A stretch of DNA of 64,000 bases from Cupriavidus lacunae. GTDB taxonomy: Bacteria; Pseudomonadota; Gammaproteobacteria; Burkholderiales; Burkholderiaceae. Position numbers and translations under genes: made by a program. Shown one piece after another: positions 34,701-44,500 of this stretch (positions are counted from its first letter, which is position 1; each line of letters opens with the position of its first letter). The DNA is taken from the NCBI RefSeq assembly GCF_003353055.1, contig NZ_QKWJ01000004.1, positions 62,001 to 126,000 of the forward strand. Direction: 5' to 3'. The notes beneath the pieces were generated by a model. It was not told the origin of the DNA and ran no database searches. It saw nothing but the letters and a program-made list of their open reading frames with translations.

Positions 34701-34838
34701 GCCATCTCCTTTCACTTGATGTTGATAACGCAGAAGGCCGTATCGTCCGGAGCTGCCTGCGGCCTCCGGACGATCCCATCGCCGTCAGCCCACCTCAAAG
34801 CGGCTTGCGGCACCCATGCCTTGCGCATTTCCCCGTGT

Positions 34839-35447
34839 CTAGCGGTTAAGCGATTGCACGCCGGCTGCGATATCGGCCGCCGTTGCTGCGAGGATCTCCC
34901 GATACGCATTCACCACGCCCTCCAGCTGCCCGGGCGCCGGCACCTCTGTTTCGGTGCGGCCGCTCAGCACCTTGCCGTCCGGCAGTCGCCGCACGGTCCA
35001 GGCGATGGTCGCTGCTGCCCGCTTGCCCACATCGGCGTCGAGGGCTACCACATCAGTCGTCACGCGGAAGGCCGGCTGCGCCGCCGGCAGGCCGTGCTGG
35101 TAGACATCCACCGCATCAAGACTCGATTGCAGTTGCTGCGACAGCGCATCGCGCAATTCGTTGGGTAACGGCGATGTCCAGCGCGATGTGTCGGACAGCG
35201 TGACGCCCCCGCTGGTGCCGTCACGCACCACCAGCTGAATGCGGTTCAGCCGCTCGGGCACGCGCACCGGCGTGACCTCGATCCATAACGGGGCGCCGCT
35301 ACGGCTGGTTCGCCCCGTCACGGCCGGCGCGGCGTCCGAGCGACTGCCAGCCAGGGTGTAGTAGTGCGGCTCGGGCGACGCGCAGCCGTTCATCATGACC
35401 GTGGCCGCGGCAGCCAGCGTAACAAGCATCGTCAGACGTTTCATCAT
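34839..35447 (-). CDS. pqiC: PqiC-like outer-membrane lipoprotein (ABC-type transport auxiliary lipoprotein)
   Basis: A 202-residue lipoprotein with a signal and lipobox (MMNGC) and the DUF330/ABC_trans_aux pattern (HYYTLAG, WIEVTPVRVPERLNRIQLVVR, WTSPLPNELRDALSQQLQ). In the Pqi system PqiC is the outer-membrane anchored ring that receives the PqiB tunnel. It overlaps the pqiB stop by four bases (ATGA), as in a coupled operon. Confidence 0.9.
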   Translation of the reverse strand: MMKRLTMLVTLAAAATVMMNGCASPEPHYYTLAGSRSDAAPAVTGRTSRSGAPLWIEVTPVRVPERLNRIQLVVRDGTSGGVTLSDTSRWTSPLPNELRDALSQQLQSSLDAVDVYQHGLPAAQPAFRVTTDVVALDADVGKRAAATIAWTVRRLPDGKVLSGRTETEVPAPGQLEGVVNAYREILAATAADIAAGVQSLNR

Positions 35448-37075
35448 TTCTCTTCCTTCTTGCCTTGCAGGAGCGCTTCGGGATGCCGCTCGAGATAATC
35501 GGTGAGCGTGCGCAGCGAGACGGCGGTTTGCGTGAGTTCCTGCATCATCCGGCGCGTATCCTGTTGCAGCGATGCGTCGGGCGCCAGTGCGCCATTGGCC
35601 GTGGCGAGCGTGCGACGCACATCCTGCAGCGCGGCGACCACCTGTGGTGCCACATCGCCATTGACCTGTGCCACGAGCTTGTCCGCCTTGACCAGCATCT
35701 TGTTCATCGACACCATCGCCGTGCGCGCATCCTGCCCGATCTGGTCGAACGGCACCTTGCCGATCTTGGTCACGATGTCGCCAAGCTTGGCCTGCAGTTC
35801 GTCGAAGGTGCCCGGCGTGGTTGGAAGTTCCGGAAGCGGCGCGTTCAGGTCCGGATCGGCCGGCAGAGGCGCCTTCGGAAAGAAATCGAGTGCCACATAT
35901 AGCTGGCCGGTCAGCAGGTTGCCGGTGCGCAACTGCGCACGCATGCCGCGCTGTACCAGGCTATGCACGATGGCAAGCTTGCGCGTGTCGTCAGCCACGT
36001 CTTTCTCGCGCAGGCCCATGCGAGACGGATAGAGCTCCACCACCACAGGCATGCGGAAGGCCTTCTTGTCACGCTGGTACTCGATGCCGATCGAGCGTAC
36101 CTGCCCAACCGTCACGCCGCGGAAATCGACCGGGGCACCCGGAGACAGGCCGCGCACGGACTGATCGAAGTTGAGCACTGCCAGCGCGGGGGCCAGTTCC
36201 TCGGGTTCCTTCATGGCTTCGGACTGGTCCGCCGCCAGCAGGAACTCGGTGTTCTCGGCGGCCGCGGCGTGCGCGGTCGAGTGCTCCGGTGCCTGGAAGG
36301 CCAGGCCGCCAAGCATCACGGTGACCAGCGACTGCGTGGACAGCTTCAGCCCGTTCGCGTCGAGCTTGAGATCGACGCCGCTGGCATGCCAGAAGCGCGT
36401 ATCGGCCGAGACGAGCTTGTCATAGGGCTTGTTGACGAAGACCCGCAGCGTGATGTCGCGGCCGTTCGGCTCGAGTTGATACGCCACGACGTGTCCGACC
36501 TGCACGCGGCGATAGTAGACCGGTGAGCCTATGTCGAGCGAGCCCAGGTCTTGCGCACGCAGCACGAATTGCCTGCCCGAGGCATCGGCAGTGACAGTCG
36601 GCGGGACTTCGAGTCCGGTGAAGCTGCGCGTCGTCTCGCCTGACTTGCCGGCATCCACGCCGATATATGCGCCCGATAGCAGCGTCTCGAGCCCCGACAC
36701 GCCGCTCATGGCAAAGCGCGGCCGCACCACCCAGAAGCGGGTGTCGGCCACGGCGAAGCTCCTGGCATCCTTGGTCAGCGCGATCGTCGCGATCACATGC
36801 GAACGGTCCGCTGCCAGCCGAGCCGTCTTGACCAGTCCGATATCGACGTCCTTGTAGCGCACGGGGGTCTTGCCTGGGGTCAGGCCTTCGGCGGTACGGA
36901 ATGTGACAGTGATCTCGGGCCCGCGCGACGCAAGCGTGCTGATCAGCAGCGAGAGTCCGACCACCGCCGCAACGATCGGGATTACCCAGACGAGCGAGGG
37001 TAGCCAGCGCGCGCGGGGCTCGCGTCCGGGCTGCGGTACACCATGAGGCGGGGGATGATTAGCGTGATCTGGCAT
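35444..37075 (-). CDS. pqiB: PqiB-like MCE protein (intermembrane lipid transport)
   Basis: A 543-residue protein with one N-terminal membrane segment (WLPSLVWVIPIVAAVVGLSLLIS) and three MCE domains (VTFRTAEGLTPGKTPVRYKD near 60, VLRAQDLGSLDIGSPVYYRR near 175, LNFDQSVRGLSPGAPVDFRG near 305). A helical C-terminal region (about 430-540) would form the periplasm-spanning needle. Members bridge the inner and outer membranes for phospholipid movement. ATG at 37075; the shadow upstream frame overlaps pqiA2. Confidence 0.93.
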   Translation of the reverse strand: MPDHANHPPPHGVPQPGREPRARWLPSLVWVIPIVAAVVGLSLLISTLASRGPEITVTFRTAEGLTPGKTPVRYKDVDIGLVKTARLAADRSHVIATIALTKDARSFAVADTRFWVVRPRFAMSGVSGLETLLSGAYIGVDAGKSGETTRSFTGLEVPPTVTADASGRQFVLRAQDLGSLDIGSPVYYRRVQVGHVVAYQLEPNGRDITLRVFVNKPYDKLVSADTRFWHASGVDLKLDANGLKLSTQSLVTVMLGGLAFQAPEHSTAHAAAAENTEFLLAADQSEAMKEPEELAPALAVLNFDQSVRGLSPGAPVDFRGVTVGQVRSIGIEYQRDKKAFRMPVVVELYPSRMGLREKDVADDTRKLAIVHSLVQRGMRAQLRTGNLLTGQLYVALDFFPKAPLPADPDLNAPLPELPTTPGTFDELQAKLGDIVTKIGKVPFDQIGQDARTAMVSMNKMLVKADKLVAQVNGDVAPQVVAALQDVRRTLATANGALAPDASLQQDTRRMMQELTQTAVSLRTLTDYLERHPEALLQGKKEEK

Positions 37076-37733
37076 GGTCGGATTGCGGAAATTCGATGGG
37101 GGAAGGCGGCGTCTCGATCGCATCCCACAGCAGGCGGGGATCAAAGCTCAGTGACGCGAGCATGGTCAGTACGACAACCGAGGCAAAGGCCAGGGCCCCG
37201 GCCCCGGGCGTAATCGTGGCCAGCGCCCCGGCCTGCACCAGCGAGGCCAGCAGTGCCACCACGAAGATGTCGAGCATGGACCACCGGCCGATGACCTCGA
37301 CCAGGGCGTAGAGGCGGGTCTGTTCGCGGATGCGCCAGGTCGATCTGCGGCGCACCGATATCAACAGCAATGTCAGGATCATCATCTTCAGCAGCGGGAC
37401 AACAATGCTGGCGATCAGCACCACGATTGCCAGCATGTATGAGCCGGACAGCCACAGATAGATCACGCCGGACATGATGGTGTCGTGCTGCGTGCCGAGA
37501 ATTGACTGCGTCACCATCACCGGCAGCAGATTGGCCGGGATGTACAGAAGGTAAGCGGCCAGCAGGAAGGCCCAGGTGCGCGACGCGCTGGCCGGCTTGC
37601 GATGATGCAGTACGGCGCTGCAGCGCGGACACGGCCGGCCCGCGAGCGTCTTCGGACTGAGCCGGTCGCAAGCTTGGCATGACAGCAGTCCGTGCGAAGT
37701 GGCGGTAGCGCAGGGCGATTGAGTCGCGGTCAT
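37059..37733 (-). CDS. pqiA: PqiA-like membrane protein, second half-gene
   Basis: A 224-residue inner-membrane protein with an N-terminal zinc-ribbon (CQACDRLSP, then CPRCSAVL) and about four hydrophobic helices (AFLLAAYLLYIPANLLPVMV and following). It corresponds to one PqiA repeat. In E. coli both repeats are fused in one protein of about 417 residues; here they are two genes. It overlaps pqiB by 17 bases and the upstream half-gene by four (ATGA). Confidence 0.9.
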   Translation of the reverse strand: MTATQSPCATATSHGLLSCQACDRLSPKTLAGRPCPRCSAVLHHRKPASASRTWAFLLAAYLLYIPANLLPVMVTQSILGTQHDTIMSGVIYLWLSGSYMLAIVVLIASIVVPLLKMMILTLLLISVRRRSTWRIREQTRLYALVEVIGRWSMLDIFVVALLASLVQAGALATITPGAGALAFASVVVLTMLASLSFDPRLLWDAIETPPSPIEFPQSDHARSR

Positions 37734-38410
37734 GATGCGGGGTCCGGCGAGCAGGTTGGCATGCCATCTGCGCCGTGCGCATCGAGGTGGTGCCACAGTT
37801 CGCGCGGATCGAAGGACAAGATGGCGGCAAGTACGACCACGAGCGCGCCGAACGACCACAGCGCGACGCCAGGCAGCACCTGCGCGATGGTCGACAGCTT
37901 CACCACCGTCACCAGCACGCCGATCATGAATACCTCGATCATGCCCCAGGGCCGCGTCTGGAGAATGCCGCGCACGATGCGGTCGAACCCGGGCGGCTTG
38001 CGCCGCTGCGCCATCGGCACGAGTAGGTAGCACATCATCAGCAGCTCGGCCAGCGGAAACAGGATGGTCGTGGCGAACACGATGATCGCCACCAGCGCCA
38101 TGTCGCCTGCGTAGAGTGCCTGTACCGCGCTCCATAGCGTGGTCTCCATGCGCGAGCCCTTGAGGTCCATGGCGACAATTGGGTACGCGTTAGAAATCAG
38201 AAGCAGGATCAGGGCAGTCACCACGAGCGGCAGCAAGCGGCGATAGGCACGCAAACTGTCGCGATAAAGCGCACCGCCGCAGCGCAGGCACGTGGCACGC
38301 TCGTCCGGTTTCAGCGCCACGCGCGTATGGAGTGCGTCGCAATGCTCGCATGCCACCAGCATGTTCGGATCCTGCGTCGGAACTGGCAGCGAGGAGTGGT
38401 TCTGATGCAC
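37730..38410 (-). CDS. pqiA: PqiA-like membrane protein, first half-gene
   Basis: A 226-residue membrane protein with zinc-ribbon cysteines (CEHCDALH, then CLRCGGALY) and about four membrane segments (LLPLVVTALILLLISNAYPIVAM and following). First gene of the operon, which continues pqiA2, pqiB and pqiC. The ATG at 38410 lacks a strong ribosome site. Faces a TetR gene across an operator-rich intergenic region, suggesting control of the operon by that regulator. Confidence 0.9.
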   Translation of the reverse strand: MHQNHSSLPVPTQDPNMLVACEHCDALHTRVALKPDERATCLRCGGALYRDSLRAYRRLLPLVVTALILLLISNAYPIVAMDLKGSRMETTLWSAVQALYAGDMALVAIIVFATTILFPLAELLMMCYLLVPMAQRRKPPGFDRIVRGILQTRPWGMIEVFMIGVLVTVVKLSTIAQVLPGVALWSFGALVVVLAAILSFDPRELWHHLDAHGADGMPTCSPDPAS

Positions 38411-38499
38411 GACGTGTCCTGGGGAAAATTATCGGCCTCGTTGCGTGAGGCAAGCAGCGCATGAGCGCAACGGAATCTTTCATGAGTTCCGTATTCTTT

Positions 38500-38527
38500 C
38501 ACATAATGACTTATGTGTCATCGTGAC
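38500..38527. promoter_or_regulatory. Operators between pqi and the plus-strand TetR gene
   Basis: CACATAA-TGAC-TTATGTG (38500-38517) is a perfect 7-base inverted repeat. It is overlapped at its right end by GTCATCGTGAC (38517-38527), a GTCA-N3-TGAC site followed by ATTATGTAT. The same GTCA-N3-TGAC pattern occurs at 40299-40309 and 16223-16233. Typical TetR operator size and position. Confidence 0.65.
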
Positions 38528-38655
38528 ATTATGTATGTTATAAGAAGCGCACTGACACCGCTGCCGCCAGGGCATTCATGGCGTACGCCATGTTGGCGGC
38601 GTTGTAGCGGCGTATTGATATAATCGCCTCGTCACATAAGGTCCTCTAATTGAAG

Positions 38656-39366
38656 ATGCCTGCCGATCCAGATTCCAAAGACCATCGTCCTCGCGTTGCC
38701 GCGGAGCGGCGTGCACGGATGCGCCAGCGCCTCATTGAAAGCGCGATGATCGTTTTTGCGCAAAGGGGCGTCGGAGCCAGCGTGATCCCGGAAGTGATCG
38801 CGTCAGCTGGCGTCTCGCAAGGTTCCTTCTACAACTACTTCCGTACTAACGAGGATCTGCTGGCGGCTGTCGGCGACGCGCTCAGTCACGACATGGTGCA
38901 AATGATCGAGAGCGTGGTCGGCGATATCGAAGAGCCGGCGTTGCGTGTTGCAACGGGTATCCGCTTGTACCTGCACCTTGCGCGATCCTATCCTGTAGTG
39001 GCGCAATTTCTTTCCGGTACGGGGCTGCTTTTGGTCAGCAACAAGAGCGCTGCCGTGTACGAATACCTGCCCTCGGATATCAAGGAAGGCCTGAAGACGG
39101 GCACGTTCGACGAGGCGTCGGCCGACGTTGCATTGGACATGGTGGCCGGCGCCGGGCTGATCGCTGTTCACCGCATGGCCAAGGGAAGGACAACCAGGGA
39201 CTACCCCGAACGGATCGTCCGCGCATTGTTGCGGTCGCTGGGCGTGCCAGCATCGAGTGCCGTACGGTTGACCTCCGCGCCTTTGCCAAAGCTGGTGGCG
39301 CCGCCGGAATCATTGCTCGAAAAGGCCCAGGAGAAGCTCGCCGCCAAGGCCGAGCCCTCCAGCTAG
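38656..39366 (+). CDS. TetR/AcrR family regulator 1
   Basis: A protein of about 236 residues. HTH at residues about 18-65 (RQRLIESAMIVFAQRGVGAS, IASAGVSQGSFYNYFRTNEDLL), followed by a helical ligand domain. The ATG at 38656 is used; a TTG at 38650 is also possible. It faces the pqi operon across the operator block at 38500-38527 and is convergent with TetR 2, whose stop is only 15 bases away. Probably represses pqi and itself; perhaps also the RND operon. Confidence 0.9.
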   Translation: MPADPDSKDHRPRVAAERRARMRQRLIESAMIVFAQRGVGASVIPEVIASAGVSQGSFYNYFRTNEDLLAAVGDALSHDMVQMIESVVGDIEEPALRVATGIRLYLHLARSYPVVAQFLSGTGLLLVSNKSAAVYEYLPSDIKEGLKTGTFDEASADVALDMVAGAGLIAVHRMAKGRTTRDYPERIVRALLRSLGVPASSAVRLTSAPLPKLVAPPESLLEKAQEKLAAKAEPSS

Positions 39367-39381
39367 CGAGCGAAGCTGGCG

Positions 39382-40095
39382 CTACGGCGTATCGCTGATC
39401 GATTCCGCGAGCAAGCCGTCGAACAGCGCTCCGCTCGCATGCAGCGGCGACCTGGATATCGCATCGGCCGCTGATTCCTCCACGCCCAGGGCGCGCAATG
39501 CCACGGCAGCGGCGAGTTCCGAAAAATCTTCGCGGCCTTCGGTTTCAAGCATGCTCTGCATTGCGCTCATTGCGGCGCCGGCGACGATATTGAACCCCAG
39601 GGCGATCGGCATGCGCTTGAAGCGATTGCGACGAACGCCTTCCTCTATATCCCTGCGGACAAACTCCAGCATGGTCGGTGCCTGGTAGCCCGCCCATCCG
39701 AGCCGGCCAAGGATGCCAGCCGCACCCGGCTGGTGTACCGTAAGTATCGACGCCAGCCGTATGCCCCTGGCGATGTGTTCGGCCGGGTCGTCGTGGTCGC
39801 GCACTATGGGATCGGCCGCCCGTACCCACTGTTCAGCAATCTTCCCGACAAGCTCCTGCACGATCGCGTCAGACGACGGAAAGTACTTGTAGAACGTTCC
39901 GCGTGAAACCCGTGCCGCCGAAATGATGTCGTCGATGGAAGGCGTCGCGGTGCTGTTCTCCATCATCAAGCGCATCGCACTGTTCAGCAACAGCGAGCGC
40001 ATACGTTGCCGTCGCTTTGCAGCAACTCGCTGACGGTGGTCGCGAGTTACCCGCGGTTCTGTTTCGGCTGCGAATCTCGTCTGCATCCGGATCAT
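39382..40095 (-). CDS. TetR/AcrR family regulator 2
   Basis: A 237-residue regulator. Recognition helix IISAARVSRGTFYKYFPSSDAIVQ near residue 60, helical effector domain after it. It is divergent from the RND efflux operon, whose promoter is at 40305-40333, and so is its most likely repressor. It resembles TetR 1 in overall pattern, but the proteins are not near-identical. Start codon assigned at 40095. Confidence 0.9.
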   Translation of the reverse strand: MIRMQTRFAAETEPRVTRDHRQRVAAKRRQRMRSLLLNSAMRLMMENSTATPSIDDIISAARVSRGTFYKYFPSSDAIVQELVGKIAEQWVRAADPIVRDHDDPAEHIARGIRLASILTVHQPGAAGILGRLGWAGYQAPTMLEFVRRDIEEGVRRNRFKRMPIALGFNIVAGAAMSAMQSMLETEGREDFSELAAAVALRALGVEESAADAISRSPLHASGALFDGLLAESISDTP

Positions 40096-40467
40096 CGATC
40101 TGTTCTCTCCTCATCGTCAATGCGTCGACAACGCCGCGCGCCGGTTTTCCTGCGTCGCTGGCCTATGTCCGTCGCATCACTTCACGTATGGCGATTGTTC
40201 GTTGCCCACCACGTCTATCCGGGTGCGCGCGCTTTCTTCGTCTCACGCGGTCCGGGACGTCAAATTCGCCCCGCCACCACGAACAAAATAAATTATACGT
40301 CATCATGACATGTAAGTCAGTATGAGGTATATTTCGGGCAACCGGAAAGGGCGGAAGCCCGAACAGGCCTGCCGTCACCGACGCCAGCACGAGACCGTGG
40401 AGCGGCTCGGTGGCGTGGATCGCTGATGACTCGCAGGCGAGCGACGGACCTTAGTGGAGGGTAGAAA
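40096..40467. other. Divergent control region of the RND operon
   Basis: No gene is supported here; the frames found are short and low-quality. It holds the RND promoter and GTCA-N3-TGAC operator near 40299-40333, and a leader of about 130 bases before the TTG start of the adaptor gene. Confidence 0.6.
40299..40333 (+). promoter_or_regulatory. Promoter and operator of the RND efflux operon
   Basis: ATGACA (40305-40310) and TATATT (40328-40333) are 17 bases apart, a good sigma-70 match. GTCATCATGAC (40299-40309) overlaps the -35 element; this inverted repeat is GTCA-N3-TGAC, identical to the reverse complement of the site at 16223-16233. A second half-site (TAAGTCA) lies in the spacer. Confidence 0.7.
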
Positions 40468-41580
40468 TTGAACAGGAACTATCGAGCGGCGGCTGTTGCC
40501 GTCATGGCGGTGCACGTGCTGGCCGCGTGTACACCGGGCCCCGCATCCGAACACGCGGACGTAAGGCCGGTGCGGACAGTGGTCGCCGGACGTAGCGCCG
40601 GGTCCGTCGGCGCGACCTACTCAGGCGAGATTCGGGCGCGTTACGAAAGTCAGTTGGGATTCCGCACGGCCGGCAAGATCGTCGCGCGCATGGTGGAAGT
40701 TGGAAGTCATGTCAAGCGTGGCCAGCCGTTGTTCCAACTCGATCCTACGCAGGAAACGTTGCAGGTAGCCGCAGCGGGTGCGGAGGCTGATGCAGCAAGA
40801 GGCCGGGTAGCGCAGGCGCGGGTGGACGTTCGGCGCACCGAGCAGCTGCTCGCCCAGAACTTTGCCTCGCAAGCTGAGCTGGACCAGCAGCGGCTGGCCC
40901 TTAACCAGGCGCAAGCACAACTGCGTTCGGCACAGGCGCGCCAGCAGCTGAATGCCAACATGCGCGGATTCACCACGCTGGTAGCAGACCGCGATGGCGT
41001 GGTCAGCGCAATCAACGCGGAAGCCGGCCAGGTGGTTGCAGCCGGGCAGACGACCGCCACCGTCGCGGCTGACGGCGAACGCGAGGTCTCGATCAGCATT
41101 CCTGAGTCGCGAGTCGACGAACTGCGTAAGGCGTCGACGCTGAAGATCACGGTATGGGCGCATCCGGACAAGTCCTGGACGGGCAAGCTCCGGGAGCTTG
41201 CGCCGGATGCGGACAGCGTCACGCGGACGTACTCGGCACGCATTTCCATTCAGGACGCGGATCCGGACCTGCTGCGGCTAGGCATGACAGCGTCTGTCAT
41301 GGCACCCGACGTGGACGGCAGTGGCGTGGTCCGCGTGCCGCTGACCGCCATTGTCGATCATGAACGCGGCCGACAGGTGTGGGTGGTTGACCCGAAGACG
41401 TCGCGGGTGACTGCGCGTGAAGTCAAGCTGGGCGCCGCGCAGAACGACAGCGTCATCGTGGTTGGGGGACTGGCGGGCGGAGAGACCGTGGTCAGTGCCG
41501 GTGTGCATATGCTGCAGCCTGGCCAGCAGGTGAAAGTGGCCGAGGCGGTGTCTGTCGCCAGGGCGGGGGGTGTGAAGTGA
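40468..41580 (+). CDS. RND efflux periplasmic adaptor lipoprotein
   Basis: A 370-residue membrane-fusion protein. It begins with a lipoprotein signal (lipobox LAAC near residue 21). The barrel-sandwich lipoyl domain includes YSGEIRARYESQLGFRTAGKIVARMVEVGSHVKRGQPLFQLD near 50-93. An alpha-hairpin (AQARVDVRRTEQLLAQNFAS) follows, then beta-barrel and membrane-proximal domains. The start is a TTG at 40468 with GGAGG seven bases before it; the next ATG would destroy the signal peptide. Its stop overlaps the GTG of the permease by four bases. Confidence 0.93.
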   Translation: MNRNYRAAAVAVMAVHVLAACTPGPASEHADVRPVRTVVAGRSAGSVGATYSGEIRARYESQLGFRTAGKIVARMVEVGSHVKRGQPLFQLDPTQETLQVAAAGAEADAARGRVAQARVDVRRTEQLLAQNFASQAELDQQRLALNQAQAQLRSAQARQQLNANMRGFTTLVADRDGVVSAINAEAGQVVAAGQTTATVAADGEREVSISIPESRVDELRKASTLKITVWAHPDKSWTGKLRELAPDADSVTRTYSARISIQDADPDLLRLGMTASVMAPDVDGSGVVRVPLTAIVDHERGRQVWVVDPKTSRVTAREVKLGAAQNDSVIVVGGLAGGETVVSAGVHMLQPGQQVKVAEAVSVARAGGVK

Positions 41581-44500
41581 AAGGTATCAACCTGTCCGAA
41601 TGGGCGCTGAAGCACCAGCCGATGATCGCGTTCCTGCTGTTGCTGTTGTCCGTGGCCGGCGTGCTGGCCTACAGCAGCCTGGGCCAGAAGGAGGACCCCG
41701 AGTTCACGATCAAGACCATGGTCGTGCAGGCGTACTGGCCGGGGAGTTCCGCCCAGCAGATGGCCGATCAGGTGACCGACAAGATCGAGCGCAAGCTGCA
41801 GGAGGTGGCGGAGATCGACTATACGTCCACCTACGTGAAGCCGGGCGAAACGCAGGTCAAGGTCAACCTGCGCGAGGACGTACCACCGGGCGCCGTACCC
41901 GATGTGTGGTACCAGGTCCGGAAGAAGATGGGGGACATCCAGCATACCCTGCCACAGGGCACGCAGGGCCCCTTCTTCAATGACGAATTTGGGGACACCT
42001 TCGGTAACCTCTATGCCATCACGGGCGACGGCTTCGACTATGACGATCTCAGACGGATTGCGGACGCCGCACGTAATGAGTTTCTTCGTGTCGGCGACGT
42101 CAACAAAGTCGACCTGGTGGGCAAGCAGGAGCAGAAGATCTATGTGGAGGTCTCCACCGCCAAGCTCGCCTCGCTGGGAATCGACCCGGCACTGATCGCG
42201 TCGACGCTCGCACAAACCAACGCCGTGACTTCGGGCGGGACGGTGCAAACCACCGCGGAACAAGTGCGGCTTGCAGTCAGTGGCGAGTTTGACTCGGTCG
42301 AAGGGATTCGCGCCATCGGCATCCGTGCCGGCCAGCGTACCTTCCGTCTTGGCGATATCGCAGAGGTCCGTCGCGGCTTTGTGGAGCCTGCCACCTCGAG
42401 GATGCGCTTCAACGGCAACGAGGCGATTGGACTTGCGGTGAGCATGCGCAAGGGCGGTGACGTCATCCGGCTTGGCACCAGGCTTGACGAAGCGGTAAAG
42501 CGTATCGGCTCCAACCTGCCGGTGGGCGTGCAGATCCATGCGGTCAGCGACCAGCCACGTATCGTCGAGCATTCCGTTTTCGAGTTCAAGAAGAGCCTGG
42601 CCGAGGCAGTGGTCATTGTGCTCGTTGTGAGCTTCCTGTCGCTGGGTTTTCGGACCGGACTGGTTGTCGCGCTCAGCATCCCGCTCGTGCTGGCCATGAC
42701 ATTCCTGGCGATGTACGTGATGGGCATCGACTTGCAGCGCATCTCGCTGGGTGCGCTGATCATTGCGCTCGGACTGTTGGTGGACGACGCCATTATTGCC
42801 GTCGAAATGATGGCGCTGAAGCTCGAGCAAGGCTGGGACAAATTCCGCGCCGCCACATACTCCTACACGGCCACAGCCTTCCCGATGCTCACCGGCACGT
42901 TGATCACGGCGGCGGGCTTTCTTCCGGTCGGCTTTGCGAAGTCGGGCACGGGCGAGTATGTGTACTCGCTGTTCCAGGTGGTGGGTATTTCGCTGCTTCT
43001 GTCATGGATCGTGGCGGTCCTCTTTACCCCTTACATCGGCTTCAGGCTGTTGAAGGAGCATGCGCACGCGTCGCATGACGAGGATGCGGTCTACCAGCGC
43101 GGCTTCTATGTCAGGTTCCGTCACTTCATCGACTTCTGCCTGAAGCATCGCGTTTGGGTGATCGGCATCACGCTCGCTACGTTCGTGGGCGCGCTGCTGC
43201 TGTTCAAGGCAGTGCCCCAGCAATTCTTTCCGGCATCTGACCGGGCCGAACTGATTGTTGACCTGTGGATGCCGAGGGCGTCGACCTTCGAGGCGAGTCA
43301 GCGCGAGGTGCAGAAGCTGGAAGGCCTGCTCAAGGGCGATCCGGACATTGCGGCGGTGACCAGCTTTGTTGGCAACGGTGCGCCGCGATTCTACCTGCCT
43401 CTCGATGCGCAGACGCCTAATCTGAACCTGGGCGAGATGCTGGTGATGACGAAGGGCGGCGAGGCCCGGGAGCGGGTGAAGGAGAAGCTCGAGCAGCTAT
43501 TCAACGGAAGATTCCCGAATGTGCGTGGCCGAGTCAACCACCTGGAGAACGGTCCGCCTGTCGGTTACCCGGTGCAGTTCCGGGTGTACGGGCAGGACAA
43601 CGCCAAAGTTCGTGCAATCGGGCAGCGGGTGGCGGAGATTATGCGTGAAGAGCCGCACGTGCGCCAGGTTAACCAGGACTGGGGCGAGCGTATCAAGCGC
43701 GTGCAGGTCGACGTCGACCAAGACAAGGCGCGTGCACTGGGAATAAGCTCGGGCCAGATCAAAGAAGCCCTCGAGGCGTCGCTGTCCGGCACGCCGATCA
43801 CGCAGTACCGCGAGCAAGACCAGGGTATCGACGTGGTCTCGCGCCTCGTCGCCGCGGAACGCACGGACCTGAACAACCTGAAGGACGCAAAGATCTATGT
43901 GCGCGACGGCAAGTTTGTACCGGTCTCGCAAGTGGCGCGACTCACGCTTGACAGCGAGGACAGCGAGCTGTGGCGGCGTAACCGTGTGCCAACGCTGACT
44001 GTTCGCGCCGATATCGCAGGGGCGCAGGCACCGGACGTCACGCATGCGCTTCAGCCGAAGATCGACGCACTGGAGAAGGATCTTCCGCTCGGCTACGGCA
44101 TCGAGATCGGCGGCGCTTACGAATCGAGCGCGAAAGCCCAGCATTCTGTATTCGCGGTGATGCCTGTGACGATCATCGTGGTGCTGGTGCTGCTGATGAT
44201 TCAACTGCAGGACATGAAGAAGATGGCGATGGTCCTGCTGACCGCGCCGCTCGGGCTGATCGGTGTGAGCGCGATCATGGCCGCGTTCCGGATTCCCTTT
44301 GGTTTTGTCGCCATGTTGGGCGTTATCGCCCTCGCGGGAATGATCATCCGCAACTCGGTGATCCTGGTCGTGCAGATCGATCAGGACGTGGCCGCGGGTG
44401 TCCCGTTGTGGACGGCCATCGTCGAGGCCGCGGTGCGACGGCTGCGCCCGATCGTGCTGACGGCCCTGGCGGCAATTCTGGCGATGGTGCCGCTTACCCA

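Noticed and set aside
41358-42830. Minus-strand 490-residue open frame
   Set aside because: Antisense to the RND adaptor and permease; contains no domain and is explained by codon bias.
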